From: a virus
Length of the DNA stretch: 34,081 nt
Strand: one strand, 5' to 3'
IMG/VR virus record: IMGVR_UViG_3300032313_000918
Location: 1 to 34,081 of that record
Part shown: positions 33,244 to 34,081 of the stretch, piece after piece
Numbering within the stretch: position 1 is the first letter of the stretch
Layout: every line of letters starts with the position of its first letter
Notes under the pieces: model-generated
Databases searched by the model: none
The model's input: the letters and a program-made list of their open reading frames with translations, nothing else
What the model was told of the DNA's origin: nothing
Program-made: the position numbers and the translations under genes

Positions 33244-34081
33244 ATGATTACTGATAAACGTTTATTCTATAAGCCGTTTGAATACGACCAAGCACACGAA
33301 TTTTTAAAACAACAGCAACGTGTGCATTGGTTACCCGAAGAAGTTACATTAGCGGCTGACGTTAATGACTTTAAATTAAAATTAACCGAATCAGAAAAAA
33401 ATCTAATCGGACAAATATTAAAATCATTTGCTCAGACTGAAACACACGTTGAGGATTATTGGTCATCTAATGTATCGCATTGGTTTCCAAAACCAGAAAT
33501 CCAATCAATGGCTGTTACGTTTGGTTCATTTGAATCAATTCATGCTGAGGCATATTCATTACTAAATGAATCATTAGGTTTAGATGATTTTGCTGCATTT
33601 ATGGATGATGAAGAAGCTCGTAATAAAATTGAGCGACTACAACAAGTAAAATCAGGTACAATGGATGAAATAGCACAATCATTAGCTATATTCTCAGCAT
33701 TTACCGAAGGTGTTAATTTATTTTCATCGTTTGCTATCCTAATGTCATTTCAAATGAGAAATCTAATGAAAGGTATGGGACAAATCGTTGCATGGAGTGT
33801 TAGAGACGAATCATTACATTCAAAAGCGGGATGTTGGTTATTTAGACAATTATTAGAAGAACGCCCTGAATTAAATACAATCGATTTACAGGAACGTATT
33901 AAAACAGCATGTGCTATTTCAGTAGAATTAGAATTTGCATTTATTAATAAAGTATTTGAAATGGGCGACTTAGAAAATTTAACTAAGGAGCAATTAAAGA
34001 ATTTCATTCGTGCTAGAGCCAATGAAAAAATGATTGAATTAGGTTATAAACCATTATATGATGTGAATGAACGACTATTAG
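33244..34081 (+). CDS. nrdB: Class I ribonucleotide reductase beta subunit (partial, runs off the right end)
   Basis: The first 279 codons of an R2 protein. The metal ligands are E66, E97, H100, E155, E189 and H192, with E. coli-like spacing (31 residues from the first to the second, 34 from the fourth to the fifth). Y104 is at the position of the radical tyrosine (four after the His). The first ligand is Glu where most class Ia enzymes have Asp, so the metal cofactor may differ from the standard di-iron one. The enzyme makes deoxynucleotides for phage replication with an alpha subunit, not seen here. It is coupled to thioredoxin by a one-base gap. The C-terminus is not in the window. Confidence 0.92.
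   Translation, partial: MITDKRLFYKPFEYDQAHEFLKQQQRVHWLPEEVTLAADVNDFKLKLTESEKNLIGQILKSFAQTETHVEDYWSSNVSHWFPKPEIQSMAVTFGSFESIHAEAYSLLNESLGLDDFAAFMDDEEARNKIERLQQVKSGTMDEIAQSLAIFSAFTEGVNLFSSFAILMSFQMRNLMKGMGQIVAWSVRDESLHSKAGCWLFRQLLEERPELNTIDLQERIKTACAISVELEFAFINKVFEMGDLENLTKEQLKNFIRARANEKMIELGYKPLYDVNERLL

Noticed and set aside
33750-34022. 90-codon antisense frame in nrdB
   Set aside because: Opposite conserved metal-ligand helices of R2; coding on the plus strand is certain.
1-34081. tRNA genes, integrase, insertion sequences or attachment sites
   Set aside because: None seen on reading; intergenic spaces are too short for most of these and carry no cloverleaf or inverted-repeat ends. A tRNA scan would be decisive.

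Overview
The window is a piece of a tailed-phage genome of the T4-like contractile-tail (myovirus) type. It carries a tail sheath gene directly followed by a tail tube gene, a gp26-like protein, a tape measure, baseplate and hub genes, and then a T4-style replication set: a gp32-like ssDNA-binding protein, a UvsX/RecA-like recombinase, a 5'-3' exonuclease, a DnaB-like helicase, thioredoxin and ribonucleotide reductase beta. Every convincing gene is on the + strand. The DNA is AT-rich (about 30% GC by eye). Most starts lack a Shine-Dalgarno sequence, and a TTG-N20-TAnnTTT element lies before the gp32-like gene. Both traits suit a Bacteroidetes/Flavobacteriia host, but no gene here proves the host.

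Layout. 1-3386: tail-fibre end, with the tail of a LamG-like gene, a collagen-like fibre carrying an S74 self-cleaving chaperone, a glycine-rich adhesin-like protein and a small virion-associated-type protein. 3402-13806: a dense accessory cassette holding a flavin-dependent tryptophan-halogenase homologue, eight Fe(II)/2-oxoglutarate (2OG) oxygenase-like genes, one truncated oxygenase remnant, a small membrane protein and three glycosyltransferase genes, one of which has two GT domains. 13808-14728: three small genes (unknown, zinc ribbon, coiled coil). 14800-26707: tail and baseplate genes, ending with a hub protein fused to a tail lysozyme. 26741-34081: replication and nucleotide metabolism, starting with a divergent family-A-type DNA polymerase and running off the right end inside nrdB.

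Working model. The fibre at 134-1837 has about 75 Gly-X-Y triplets with Pro in X and Gln, Thr or Asn in Y. Immediately downstream, probably expressed with it, lie many hydroxylase-type and glycosyltransferase genes and a halogenase. The most interesting reading is a phage-encoded protein-decoration system that hydroxylates, glycosylates and perhaps halogenates the collagen-like fibre or other virion proteins. This is inference from gene families and position; DNA, cell-envelope or small-molecule substrates remain possible.

Other points of note are a TATTTATW element repeated just upstream of many tail genes, two intrinsic terminators inside the tail block, a probable +1/-2 programmed frameshift joining the gp26-like gene to the short gene after it, and a polymerase with unusual catalytic motifs. 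No tRNA, CRISPR array, insertion sequence or integrase was seen. No gene-free stretch exceeds 300 bases.
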